Positions 1-10,430 of a stretch of DNA of 64,000 nucleotides are shown one piece after another. The stretch comes from Anadara kagoshimensis. Lineage: Eukaryota; Mollusca; Bivalvia; Arcoida; Arcidae. The notes beneath the pieces were generated by a model that saw nothing but the letters and a program-made list of their open reading frames with translations, searched no databases and was not told the DNA's origin. A program made the position numbers and the translations under genes. The stretch is from assembly GCA_021292105.1 (NCBI GenBank), contig CM037872.1, positions 13,790,791 through 13,854,790 of the forward strand, given 5' to 3'. Within the stretch, counting starts at the first letter, position 1; every line of letters begins with the position of its first letter.

Positions 1-190
1 TATAATGGAACAGCACGCGATTCATAAGAGACCTGTCGGAAGTTTTAACACTACGAAGCTAACAGAAGGGTTCGAATCTTGGCTGTTGTGTACATGTGAC
101 CGTGGTATGGCCGAAAAGCTGCAAATATTCAAAAAGCAACTGCCAAAAAACTGTACTGTACCTAACGGTTCGTCACTGATAAGTTGATTG
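1..190 (+). other. Open reading frame at window edge, possible partial exon
   Basis: A frame is open from the left edge to a TGA/TAG-type stop near 187 (about 60 codons, first Met at base 5). I do not recognise the protein and see no zinc finger, membrane segment or repeat. It could be the terminal exon of a gene lying to the left, since an AATAAA hexamer follows at 536-541. An overlapping minus-strand frame of similar length makes chance equally likely. Confidence 0.15.
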
Positions 191-982
191 TCTCGGACAG
201 GCCTGTACCGCACTCAGAAGATTTTATTTCAAACCGTATTTTCAATCATGTTTAATTTCTACCTTAGCTATGCTGCTATGAACATGAATCACTCAACTCA
301 ATACTAGTATTTGATTTTCTCATTCGGCTATTCAAGTCGATTGCCTCTGTTTCTGGTCACAAAAGGAATGTCGGAAAACTCGTAATGTCTAAATCAAACA
401 TCATAAACAAGGACATGAAGATTTTAATTGCTTTAATTTGTTTTCTTCGCAAATATGACTCATTCTGGATACAACAATTCATTATTAATTGTGATATGTT
501 ACATAATAGTGTGATTAATATAAATAATATTGTACAATAAATATAAATAAAAGAGTCTAACTTGGTTTTGGATGTAAATTATGCTTGCCAGCTTGTAATA
601 ATTACATATGTTGTGTTTAGGAAATCGATTTTAGGAGTTCAATATAGAAAATGAGAATATGTTTTAATCTGATAAATATAACTATTTATTTTATTTCGTA
701 TTTCAATATTTTACAATAATTAAGATAAAAATAAACTAACGTCGTTTCTGTGCGAGATTGATTTTCATGCACAAACGAGGGTTTTGATTCCGTTCGGTAA
801 ACTCGATTACACACAAATATCAAATAACAATATACTAGTAGTTAAAACAGATTTTAAATATCAATCTGAGTACTTTTTTGTATCTGAATATGCAACAAAA
901 AATTTTCATTATGCATTGAACTGATGCGTGTATCAAAGGGTTATCTCCCCTTTGACCAGTACAACTTTCCTACAGTAATTGG
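191..982. other. AT-rich intergenic stretch, nothing recognised
   Basis: No splice-flanked exon, repeat family or RNA gene was recognised. An AATAAA hexamer at 536-541 (plus strand) could be a polyadenylation signal for something upstream, but nothing else supports this. Confidence 0.5.
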
Positions 983-1235
983 AACCACCATGATAACTCA
1001 GTGGTAGAGTGCTTGCATCGGTATGTGGGAGGTCGTGGGGCCAAGACGTGAAACTAGGTAGTGATTGTTTTTCACCAAGCACTCGGCATTAGAAATAAAA
1101 GTCACGGGGTCTTTTGGAAGAAACCTTAAAAACCGATGTCACCTGTCACAGCACTGTACAGCTGGTGACGTCTCGACATACGTGAAATATTCTTGCTTGA
1201 GACGTGAGCCCCATTCAATCAACCAATCATGCATT
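983..1235 (+). mobile_element. tRNA-derived SINE, plus strand, degraded head
   Basis: The head keeps a box A-like stretch (ACTCAGTGGTAGAGTG near 997) but its box B is worn. It is followed by the mollusc SINE central region (CACCAAGCACTCGGCATTA near 1073, then AAAGTCACGGGGTCTTTTGG) and a 3' end with CAATCAACCAATCA. The same modules in the same order recur at 7298-7604, 8571-8770 and 10431-10700, so it is one family in this genome. Confidence 0.75.
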
Positions 1236-1254
1236 ACCTTATGCACTATCTGAG

Positions 1255-1421
1255 TATACATTATAGTAAGAGTGAGTGAGCAATGATTTCGTAATGCCAA
1301 GTGCTTGGCGAAAGAACAGTCACTACCCACTTTAAAGTCTTGGGTCAGACCCGGCCGGGGTTCGAACCCACGACCTCCCACTTACGGAGCGAGCACTCTA
1401 CCAACTGAGCTACCGCAGTGG
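1255..1421 (-). mobile_element. tRNA-derived SINE, minus strand, intact pol III boxes
   Basis: Read on the minus strand, it starts near 1421 with TAGCTCAGTTGG (a good box A), then GGTTCGAACCCC (box B, plus-strand position about 1357-1370). The family central motif follows (TAGTGACTGTTC, then GCCAAGCACTTGGCATTACG). It is truncated after the central motif. Its head is the best preserved of all SINEs here. It is not a tRNA gene: no acceptor stem closes around the boxes. It lies tail to tail with the plus-strand SINE at 983-1235. Confidence 0.8.
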
Positions 1422-1463
1422 CACATTATAGTAAGATACTAAGTAATGCGGAATGTCCATCAT

Positions 1464-1707
1464 CAGGCTGACCAATTCGACGGATTTATCCGGTTTTGAT
1501 GGATTTGTATCGTAAAAACGGACGGATAAAATGAAAAGGTCCAGTGAGTTGGATTTTTACTATTTTGACGTTTTTTTTAAATTAAAATTATTACAAATTC
1601 GGACGTTTAGTATGGAAATTGTACCAAAATTAAACACTTAACGATAAAAAACTACCTAATGGCAACCTTGCGCACTTAAAATGTACCAATCTGGACAAAT
1701 ATATAGG
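1464..1707 (-). mobile_element. Short TIR element of the CAGGCTGACCA family, copy 1 (right end lost)
   Basis: It begins CAGGCTGACCAATTCGACGG and matches, on the opposite strand, the complete copy at 2389-2619 over most of its length, including the shared blocks GTATGGAAATTGTACCAAAA and CAACCTTGCGCACTTAAA. The second terminal repeat is missing after about 1707. It is non-autonomous with no coding capacity. The CAGG start suits a hAT-type MITE, but that assignment is an inference. Confidence 0.7.
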
Positions 1708-2388
1708 TTTGTCTGCATCATTCGCAGATAGGTAACTGGCTACTTATAGAAGAAAAGTTAGCCACTAGTAGCCACTTACTAATAGCTATTAACTTTATCT
1801 ACATGTATCTTACTACTACAAACGATAATTTCAGTTTTCTCGATAAATATGAATGACATGTTTTAGTGTGCTTTACTTGGACTAAAGTGTGGGAAGCAAG
1901 TTCAAAACTGACATTGCACTAATAAACTGATAAACGTGTATTTGTTTTATTTCAACAGCGACGTTTGATACTGAATGTCGCTGATTTCAAATGGAATATT
2001 AAAACCCAATATATTTTTTCATTACTTTTTGCCGCATTAAATTGTAAAAGTTTCTAAATTTTTGGCGTAAAACAGTTGTTTAAGCAGCAACATTTAACAC
2101 AAATTCAATTCCACTGATTTAAGCAATCAAATTCAAATGCCACATTTGTTTTTATACATGCCGTACATGTATATCATTACTAGATCCGCAATATGCAATT
2201 AAGATTGGGTTAATAAAATCGACAACATGTATATTACCTACAGGGCCCACTTTCACAATCATTCCTTAACTAAGATTTTCCTCAACTTATTTCTTTCAAA
2301 TTCTGAAGAGGAAAAAATACACGTTAAACTCGTGAATATTTTGAAAGAATAGCAAAATTATTCATACTTTAAATTTGGCAGATTTAAG
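1708..2388. other. Intergenic stretch, nothing recognised
   Basis: AT-rich DNA between two copies of the same short TIR element. No exon, RNA gene or recognisable repeat was found. Confidence 0.5.
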
Positions 2389-2619
2389 CAGGCTGACCAA
2401 ATCCAATTTATTTATTTGTCCAGATAGGTACATTTAAGTGCGCAAGGTTGCCACTTTTAGGTTCCTTTTTATCGTTAAGTTGATTTTGGTACAATTTCCA
2501 TACAAAAAGTCCAAAGTGGAAAAAATCTGTGTTATTTGACGTTTTCATTTTATCCATCCGTTTATCCGTTTTATGGTACAAATCTTATTATTCTATCAAA
2601 AACGGAATTGGTCAGCCTG
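2389..2619 (+). mobile_element. Short TIR element of the CAGGCTGACCA family, copy 2 (complete)
   Basis: It is 231 bp, starting CAGGCTGACCAAATCC and ending GGAATTGGTCAGCCTG, so the ends are inverted repeats of about 15 bp. The flanks TTTAAG (left) and TTTAGG (right) may be a worn target duplication. There is no reading frame of note. It is the reference copy for 1464-1707 and for the interrupted copy at 53988-55628. Confidence 0.8.
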
Positions 2620-2687
2620 TTTAGGTCAAGGAAAATCTTAGTGAAACCAGGGTTCAAACATGATAATTATGACATGTTTCGAAACAC

Positions 2688-2695
2688 TATAAATA
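2688..2695 (+). promoter_or_regulatory. Candidate TATA box of the YjbQ-family gene
   Basis: TATAAATA lies about 200 bp before the chosen ATG at 2894, which would put transcription start near 2720. It is the only good TATA-like motif between the upstream MITE and the gene. Motif only; no transcript evidence. Confidence 0.35.
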
Positions 2696-2893
2696 ACCCA
2701 ATCTGACAGTTGTCTTAACTCATTTGTTCAAATGTTTCACGAGTTATCGTCCTTGCATTGTTCGGTGTTCCGGTTTCAAGTCCGATACGTCTTTTGGTTA
2801 AAGTATTACATATGCTAAATGTATGGAAGAGCATCAAGTTGCACACTCTCAGTCATAAGTCGATACATTTTAAACTTTAAGAAATTTTCAACC

Positions 2894-5800
2894 ATGGAGG
2901 GATCAGGGATTGTTTGGTATCAGAAAGAAGTTTCAATAGGTGCAAAGAAAAGAGGATGTCATCTCATAACAGACGAGTTGTTGTCGAAAGGACCAGACAT
3001 AAAAAATGTGAAAATAGGCACAGTAAATGTCCACAGTTAGTAGGCTAAGTCAAATTTTAATAATGTAAGAGTTATGCATTGAAATGACACATTAAGACTA
3101 GGCCTATATATATCTCCCTTCCCTATCTCTCACCACTACATTAGCTCAGTTGGTAGAATGCTCAGACAGTATGTGATCCTTGATCCTTGATTCCGGGCCC
3201 AAATGGCACCAATATTCTCTTGGTAGTCTTTCCCCTATTGTAACTTGTCTCACTTGTAAACTAATTATTCAAGATGATGGAATTCAAGGGTCAATGTTGC
3301 GCCGGATTAGTACTTGTTACTGTCGGAGAAGTTCTTCCTGTCTCAACGACATACTCGGCTACTTGTGCTCGTATGATATCCTTCCACTTTTTGATCTCCT
3401 CATGTTCTTCTTCTTGCAGTAGGTCTTGGAGGCTTGGATTGAATAGCCCTAGCTCTGCTTGAAGATTTACTGTCAGGGTATTTCTAGGCAAATCATACAG
3501 CTGACAGTGTAGCAGAAAGTGCTCTGTGGTCTCTGTTACTCCGCAGGCACATCTGTTGTCTGGGACGAGTTTGACTGTGTGTTTGTACCCATTCAGAAAG
3601 GAGTAACTGGTTTGTAGTATGTGTGTGTGTGTGTGTGGGGGGGGGGGGGGGGTAAACCACAGACATTGTTTCTGATATCAAAAAATAACACTCTGTACAT
3701 AAAATATCAGAAACAAGTGCAGGTGGTTCAAACCGCAAGAATTAAAAATGGACTGTGACTGATCTTTGTCAAGCACTTGTCATTTATTAAAATAAAAGTC
3801 CTTTAGGAAAGAGCTTAAAAAATGGTGGAATGCTAAAGAACCCTTCCTGCTATATCTCTTGGTATCTCAATGTAAGTGAAACAAAGTTCTCCGGTTTATT
3901 GAGATCAATCATAAAGCATAAATTTTGTCAATCATGTTGATAAAAATATTATATTTCTCACACTTGGTCATCTTGTTTTTACTGGTACAAGATTTACTTG
4001 TTCCACGCTAGTGTTGAGACAAATTACATGCCAAAATTCATGTTGGTTTTTGGTACACTGAATTCATGAACTCGTAATCATTTTATGCAAGAACTTCAAC
4101 AAAATTTGATAACGCGAATTTCAGAAGGCAAGGATAATGGCATGAAAAGTGAACATTTAATGCAAATATTTGTTTATAAATCTCATTTTAATGTTGCAGA
4201 TGTGCAAGAAAAAGAATACTACACCAGATATCTCTGTCTAACACTGTTACCAGTGTAAGATTCTATAAGCCTTGATTATAAATTGAAAACCCCCCATTTA
4301 CATATTGTTATACACCAGCTCGACTATCTTAGTTCAGGTATACATTATAAGTTACAATAAGTCTGTATAGAATTGTGTTTGATGCACCATTCAAGATTAT
4401 TTCACTCATATTGAAGGAATATGTCCTAAAATGGTGGAGGAAACCGGAGTACCTGGAAGAAAACATCACCTTTAACCAGACCAGCTCACTAGGCTTTGCA
4501 GAAGTAGGATCTGAACACTGAGGCTAACAATGACCTTTATTTATAAACAAAAAACTTTCATCAATAATTTACTGTATTTTTTTGTTTTCTGTTTTACAGT
4601 AAAGCACACATCAGCCAGTCTCTGTTTGAATGAGGTACTAGTATTATCTATTTATTTTATGTGTATATATTTGTTGAGCCATAATAAATTAATACCTACA
4701 TTTTCATCCAAATATTTTTCACAGTGGGGTGGGGGACAGAGCACCAAACACTATACTTTTCTTTTGAAAATCCATCTATACCAATGCACAACTCGATCGG
4801 AAGCCTATTACCTTATAGCTCATGGAGCACCAGGTGTTTTATCATCAAGGTCGGATGTTAACTGAATGGCTCATTGAGCGAGCAGATTTGGTGATTTCAT
4901 CAAAACCGAACATTAGTTTAAAATCGGAAATAAAATAAATTGGGTTGGATGTTAAAATATGGTTGGGCCGGGGATGAAAATGTACATATTAATTTATTAT
5001 GGCCTTACAGTACTCTGAAAGAACCTATTTTACACGCACTCTTATGTACATACAAACTTGAATATATATAGTACTTGTAATTTATAATTTACAAGTCTTT
5101 TCTGTCCACTATTAAGTCAGCGTAATTGATTAAGCTAAAGATAGGTCTAAGTTTTATCTGTTGTCTATGTAAGTGGAAGTTTAGAAACAACCTTTTTAAC
5201 AGCTTGCCATTTTGCTGATTGAAACATGCTTATTTTCCTTCATGAATACATCAATTAACTTATGAAATATTGCTGAAATGTCATTATTTCATGCATTTTT
5301 ATATGTCAATGTATTTATATTATAGCATTGAGGGAGAAAGCACACAAAAAAAACCCTTCCAGAGTATACTGCTTCAGGATCAAACCCAAACTCTGTCATT
5401 CTGTGTGGTAAGCAAGTGCTCTAACCCTAACATAATGAGAAAAGGTTTGGATTTTCTGGTGATTTCTCCCCTCTTCAGAAAAAATCCTTCTTGAGTATCC
5501 TGGTTGAGGATCAAACACAAACTCAGCTTTCTGGGTGATAAGCAAGTGCTCTAATTCTAACATAATGAGAAAAGGTCTGAATTTTCTGGTGATTTCTCCC
5601 CTCTAGAAAAAAATTCCTACCCAAGTCCCAGCTGTGGAACAAACACAAATTCAGTTTTCTGGGTGATAAGTAAATGCTATATCCCCCCCCCTCCCTTTGT
5701 AATAAAATATAAAGTTACAAGCATTGATTGAATTTTTTTTCTATTTCAGAACTGGGATCCTGATGTCAGGTGAGTAAATTTTCAATTAGTTTTCAAGATA

Positions 5801-8800
5801 AACACCAGGGCCCTGGTTATTTGGGGCTGTTATTGGGGCCCCATTCTCATTTAAATAATCTTATGGCTTTTTAACAAAAATGTTATAACATTGAATAAGG
5901 AGAGAAAAACTTATGCCGGGGGTATAAATTAGCTTCTCAGATAGTTTATTGTTTACATTTACGATTACTGACAAGTTACTGATGTATTACATGTATTTTG
6001 TGTATACATTTCAGAGTGGACATGGAAATGATGTTAAATAAAGTTATACCAGAGGTATGTAAAAAATAATTAAAACTAGAAAAGGTTATTCTTTACAAGG
6101 GGAATAAATCCATAGGTAGGTCAGGATTATAGAGTGGGTGACTCAGGTGGTAGAACAGAAATTTTCAAATAACAACTTGTGCAATCCCTGAATTGTGCAC
6201 AGGAACATTGTCATGAAGAAGCAATAGTGTAAACCTTAACAGATAATAGAGTTTGCCAGCATCAATACCCCTTAACATTTGTGCAGAATGGTTTGGATAA
6301 CGTTTAAGTTGAAATTTACTGGAATAACATCATTTTTATGGGAAAACATGAACTTGAGTGATTCCATCTTCAATGAAAATACATGTAGTTGTTCTACAGA
6401 AATGTTATGGGGTATCATATGGAACACTGACAAACCCCATTGTGCAAAATCTTTTGTATGAAATATTGATTTCTTCCACATTTTAGGGTTTCATATTCCC
6501 ATTTAGTCAACACTGTTAAGAAAACCTTAAATTAGATTCACCAAGAAATTATTTTACCATAGTATTTTTTCAACATGTGCATGTAGTTTGTTTTATGGTG
6601 CATATTTTACATATGTAATTGATATTTTTTCTTCAAAAAAATCATTATGTTTTGTTAATGTTCATGTAAAGATTTTATAAAATAAAATATTTTTTCACAT
6701 TTCAGAGTACACCATTTAAACATTCATGTGAAGGTCCAGATGATATGGTAAGTATTGTAATTGTATAGTTGCTTTTATCCACTAGGGATTTAATTTTGCT
6801 ATATTTGCAGGTTTGACTTTGTAGTGTGAAATTAGATACAAAGTGAATATTTTCATGTAGCATTCATTAATCATAGACTTGATATCCTCCATACAGAAAA
6901 TTGTTAACACTGTCTAATGCATCCCAAAATTATATACCAGTGAATAAGTCCAAGTGGCTGAACTGCGAAATTTATTCCCCACATTTATTCTGAATTAAAC
7001 AACTAAACAGCATTTTTAGTGTTCAAACCTCCCCCCAATCTTGAAAAAACTAGGGCCAAATTTAAAAAAAAGTTGGTTAATAGTATAGCATAAATCTTAT
7101 TTGTTTATTTGAAAGGATAAGTGTTAAATCAAAGAAAGTGGTTGAAATTATTTATTCAAAACTCAACTAAGACTAAAGGATGAAAAAAATGGGCCAACCC
7201 TGGCCCGCTCATTATTTTTGTAAGACAAAATTATTATATTTGGTCTAATGGCACAAGGGCCTTTTCAAATCTAATTTTGCATTTCCAATTTATTGATGGA
7301 GTTTTAGCCCCAGTCAAGAATATTTCACTTATATCAAGATGCTTAAGGTGAAGTGACAGAAATTTTTACTTAAGCAGTGCGCTCAGAGCATTGTGTAGGA
7401 ATAGGGCTTTAGTTGTGACCCCTTCTGCATCATTTTTCAAGGTCTCTTCTGATAGACCCCATAACTTTCATTCTACTGGTAAATGCATAATGCTTTGCAT
7501 AAAGAATATTCACTACCTATTTTAAAGTCTTGGTCAGACCAAGCCATGTATCGAAGCCTGACTTCCTACATACAAAATGAGCACTTTATCAGCTGTTGTA
7601 GTGGAACAGTTTTTGCTAGAAAATTAATGTTTGTTGTACAATGTATTTGTAGCCAGCACATGTAAAAGCGGCATTTATAGGTACGGATTGTACTATACCA
7701 ATCACTAATGGCCAACTAAATCTAGGTACATGGCAAGGACTTTGGTTGTGTGAACATAGAAATCACGCAGGTAATTTTATTAACAGATAATTACACTTTT
7801 GTTGTAGCCAGCACATGTTAAAGCAGCATTTATAGGTACAAGTTGTAATATACCAATCACCAATGGAAAACTTAATCTAGGTAGATGGCAAGGACTGTGG
7901 TTGTGTGAACATAGAAATCATGCAGGTAAATTTGATAGAAGTTATATCTGTTTGAAGATATGGTATTGTCTAGCTACAACAAAGGGTTTTAAATGAGTAT
8001 ATTCTAAAATGAGAGTTTTGAGGCTTGCATATTAGATATTCTCTACATCAGCATTTGCTTTAATAAATTCATTGAAATGGGGAAGCTTAGTTTTCACATT
8101 TATATGTCCTAGAATGGACATCTTACAGTTTTAAAAGAAAATTGAAACTAAATCTAAATTCTAGTAGCTGATGATGGGTGTAAATACTATACAATAAAGG
8201 TTTATAGAGCTATTTGTAACTGACATGACAAATAATTCAAAGTATGGAAGCATAAAGGGGACAAATCTACACAACCATGCGAGTCATATTTTCACAAAAT
8301 TTTGTAACCACCATTATAATGATAATTGGGTAGCCACATGCAAAAAGTTCTGAAAGATAGTATGTGCTGACATTTTGACTGTTTTCATATTGTGAGGATA
8401 AAATTTCCTCTTATTACAAAAAAGTACATTTACAAGTACTAAGATTATACATTTAACAGAGTCTTACGTTAGTGTTCATATGATATTGACTTTATAAAAC
8501 TCATTGAATGAATTGATTATAACATGAATACTTGAGACTCTATTTACTAAATCATTCTTTTTCAAACTACCACTACAGTAGTTCAGTAGGTTGAGTGCTT
8601 GCTTCATATGTGGGATGTCGTGGGTTCAAAGTCTGGCTGGATCTAACCAAGATTTGAAAAAAAGATAGTGACTGTTCATCGCCAAGCACTCAACCCTTGG
8701 CATGTTAAAGACTCCTCCCTGCACATTCTTCTGAGCACACTGAAAACCCTAAAATCTGTTGTTGGTTGGGGGGGGGGGTACAAAAGAAAGTGTTACTGAT

Positions 8801-8916
8801 GTTTTTACATTAGAACAAAACTTCAACAACAACTAGTTAAAATATCTAATTTTACTTTTTCTATTTTTATAGGGTCAAGGACATTAGTTGTGACAGTTCA
8901 AGGTTGTCCAAAATAG
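2894..8916 (+). CDS. yjbQ-like: YjbQ/UPF0047 family protein, complete seven-exon gene with duplicated exon 6
   Basis: Coding exons: 2894-3035, 4600-4634, 5750-5769, 6015-6054, 6706-6747, then 7653-7770 or 7808-7925, then 8873-8916 (TAG). The sum is 441 nt, 146 aa, normal for the family. Introns are GT/AG; the first donor (A/GTTAGT) is weak but gives the conserved spacing. Family marks: WYQKEV (8-13), [11 protein letters not shown] (20-30), [11 protein letters not shown] (49-59), DPDVRVDME (62-70), [14 protein letters not shown] (88-101), [13 protein letters not shown] (118-129), VVTVQG (138-143). E. coli YjbQ has the same blocks in the same order and has been reported to show weak thiamin-phosphate synthase activity; the physiological role is unknown, and in the animal it is inferred only. 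ATG 2894 has a strong Kozak context (ACCATGG). An in-frame ATG at 2819 would add 25 basic, Ser/Thr-rich residues. Confidence 0.93.
3136..3205 (+). mobile_element. SINE tRNA-like head fragment
   Basis: TTAGCTCAGTTGGTAGAATG is a box A-like head of the same SINE family; box B is degraded (GATTCCGGGC). It lies 100 bp into intron 1 of the YjbQ-family gene. Confidence 0.55.
3291..3621 (-). mobile_element. Non-LTR retrotransposon (LINE) 3' coding fragment
   Basis: On the minus strand a frame of about 110 codons runs from 3621 to a stop at 3291-3293. Near its start it carries [16 protein letters not shown], the Cys-Cys-His-Cys knuckle (CxCG...ETxxHxLLxC) found at the C-terminal end of many LINE ORF2 proteins, followed by a charged tail with [10 protein letters not shown]. 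Only the last part of ORF2 is present; the 5' side ends at a GT microsatellite. It is a dead 5'-truncated insertion in intron 1 of the YjbQ-family gene. The clade cannot be fixed from this piece. Confidence 0.75.
3619..3652 (+). repeat. (GT)n-(G)n microsatellite
   Basis: Nine GT units run into a pure run of about 16 G at the 5' border of the LINE fragment. The length of the G run is likely to be uncertain in any assembly. Confidence 0.9.
3722..3870 (+). mobile_element. SINE central fragment
   Basis: GTGGTTCAAACCGC resembles a box B. It is followed by the family central block in worn form (CTTTGTCAAGCACTTGTCATT, then AAAGTCCTTTAGGAAAG and AAAGAACCCTTCCTGC). It may belong with the head at 3136, split by the LINE insertion. 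Confidence 0.5.
4385..4530 (+). repeat. Dispersed-repeat fragment
   Basis: GGTGGAGGAAACCGGAGTAC followed by CCTGGAAGAAAA has the look of a dispersed mollusc repeat rather than of an exon. The assignment rests on general familiarity with the motif; no second copy is in the window. It lies in intron 1 just before exon 2. Confidence 0.3.
5345..5680 (+). repeat. About 2.7 copies of a ~128-bp tandem repeat
   Basis: The blocks AAACCCAAACTCTG, AAACACAAACTCAG and AAACACAAATTCAG recur about every 128 bp, each followed by a GTGATAAGCAAGTGCT-like stretch and TTTTCTGGTGATTTCTCCCC. It ends next to a C-rich run at about 5682. It lies in intron 2, 70 bp upstream of exon 3. Confidence 0.8.
7298..7604 (-). 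mobile_element. tRNA-derived SINE, minus strand, nearly full length
   Basis: The minus strand starts near 7604 with a worn tRNA-like head, then GACTTTAAAATAGGTAGTG and the central block, and ends near 7298 with the family 3' end (TATAAGTGAAATATTCTTGA). It is in intron 5 of the YjbQ-family gene, about 50 bp before exon 6a. Confidence 0.7.
7653..7770 (+). CDS. yjbQ-like: Alternative exon 6a of the YjbQ-family gene
   Basis: 118 nt with AG before and GT after, encoding residues 94-132 plus one base. It keeps the family-typical Gly-Thr-Trp before the QGLWLCEHR block. It has no stop, and its phases (0 in, 1 out) are identical to the second copy at 7808. A SINE (7298-7604) sits just upstream in the same intron. 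Confidence 0.9.
7808..7925 (+). CDS. yjbQ-like: Alternative exon 6b of the YjbQ-family gene
   Basis: A tandem duplicate of exon 6a, 155 bp downstream, also 118 nt with intact AG and GT. It differs at 13 nucleotides but only four residues: D105S, T107N, Q114K and T119R. Eight of the 13 changes are silent, suggesting both copies are held under protein-level constraint. T119R changes a position that is Thr in E. coli YjbQ. Including both exons in one mRNA would shift the frame, as 118 is not a multiple of 3. Confidence 0.85.
8571..8770 (+). mobile_element. tRNA-derived SINE, plus strand, internally deleted
   Basis: The head has GTAGTTCAGTAGGTTGAGTG (box A-like) and GTGGGTTCAAAGTC (box B-like), then TAGTGACTGTTCATCGCCAA and GCACTCAACCCTTGGCATG. 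The distal part is shortened and ends in a G run (8768-8777). It lies in the last intron of the YjbQ-family gene. Confidence 0.7.
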
Positions 8917-9039
8917 GAACCTATAGATTTTTAATTAACATAAATTTATATATTTATTAGCTGTGATATTTGGAAACCTACTTTATGTTCTGGTGTCAGA
9001 ATCTGTCTACATGTGTCTGAATCAGCTATATATACCACG

Positions 9040-9210
9040 CATCTTTTGAACTGAATATTTTGTTCAGATTCAACATACAGCTTCTGAACTGAGGATTTTG
9101 TTTGCATGGATTCAACAGACATCTTCTGAAATGAATATTTTGTTTGCATGGATTCAACAAACATCTTCTGAAATAAATATTTTGTTTGCATGGATTCAAC
9201 ACAGATTTAC
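9040..9210 (+). repeat. 42-bp minisatellite, about four copies
   Basis: Units contain GGATTCAACAGACATCTTCT and TGAATATTTTGTTTGCAT. As 42 is divisible by 3, each frame reads as a 14-residue repeat, but no flanking exon supports translation. It is probably in the 3' UTR or just downstream of the YjbQ-family gene (stop at 8916). Confidence 0.85.
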
Positions 9211-10430
9211 ACAGAGGATTTTTACTATACAATGGAATATAAAAGCAAGTTGTATTGAAGAATTTATGCATGCCAATTATAATGTGTATGACTTTCTGAG
9301 AGTCAAGGTTTGACAAAAAGTATATTTAGTCAAGATGAGATAAGTGTATTCACAGTTAGATTTTGTAACCCATCTGCAAAATAGTAATAACTTGCATAAG
9401 GGCTGTGTGTTATGAATATACACTATGTGAAGGTTGTAAGACTGGCAAAGTTAAAAAGTTGTTTATGGTATTGTTGAAAAAAAAATAAACCCAACTAATA
9501 CAGGATCCAAAAGGTCCGAAATATTACTCCTTGTTGTAATTTTAATGCTTAGAACAAGTAAATACACATCAGTTATATCCCCTGGATTGTTACAATTTTT
9601 ATTAATTAACAACGTGTTTTTGTTACAGTATGTAAAAACCTGGCTCACCAATAAATTTACAAAATGTGGTCAATATGAGATAAACATTGCTAATTTGAAC
9701 AATATATTAAAAACATTAGCCAGTATTGGTCCTGTGTCACAGTGGCACTTGGTCTTAGCATTGGGATAATACCTTGGTAAAATTACTCAGCTAATAGTGT
9801 CAACATCTACCTCTGACAAGAATAGTGCAGGGAATATGGTAAACAAATATGCTTAAATATAATAATGTTTGCAATTTTATGTAATTAAATTAAATGCAGA
9901 ATTTTATCAGGGGTTCACACATATTTTATTATACCGGTGTGTAAACATTGTAATAAAAATTAAAATATAAATTATGGTGGTTTTGATGTTATAAATAGTT
10001 CATTTACTTGGTCTCAGCTTCACATTCATTCTGAAACTGAAATATTTTGTAAACTTAAAACTGGCAAATTTGAAATTTTAATAAAATGATGCGTTTTCAA
10101 GATATAGCACCATTATTCGGGAATTTACGGTGTCAATTTGAAGATGGCAAGATAAGTTTATGCCATTTGAGTGGTAGTTTATTCAAGTGTTTTGGTTGCA
10201 GAACAAATTTCAAAACATGAACTCCAAGAGTAATTGCTAACATTAACTTTATTCGGAAACTTTAATGATTATGAAACTGCAGCAAGATAATTTAAGTAAT
10301 CTTTCATGTTATATGCATTATTTACCCTTATGATGTCTCTCTTCCCTTGTGAAAGTTCAAATGTTTAACTTAATTTGCCAGTTTTAAAGCTTTTACTTTG
10401 CTTTTTTATTGTGATTTGTGATCATAAGAG
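9211..10430. other. Intergenic or 3' UTR stretch, nothing firm
   Basis: AT-rich. A TTTTTGTTACAG acceptor-like site near 9628 precedes about 46 open codons ending at 9769, but no donor-bounded partner or recognisable protein was found. AATAAA hexamers at about 9173, 9484 and 9650 could serve the upstream gene. Confidence 0.4.

Noticed and set aside
1300-1421. Functional tRNA gene on the minus strand
   Set aside because: Box A and box B are present, but no acceptor stem pairs around them and the sequence runs on into the SINE body.
9628-9769. Additional terminal exon of the YjbQ-family gene
   Set aside because: The protein is already complete at 8916 with the family's normal C-terminus, and the 46 open codons show no homology I can recognise.
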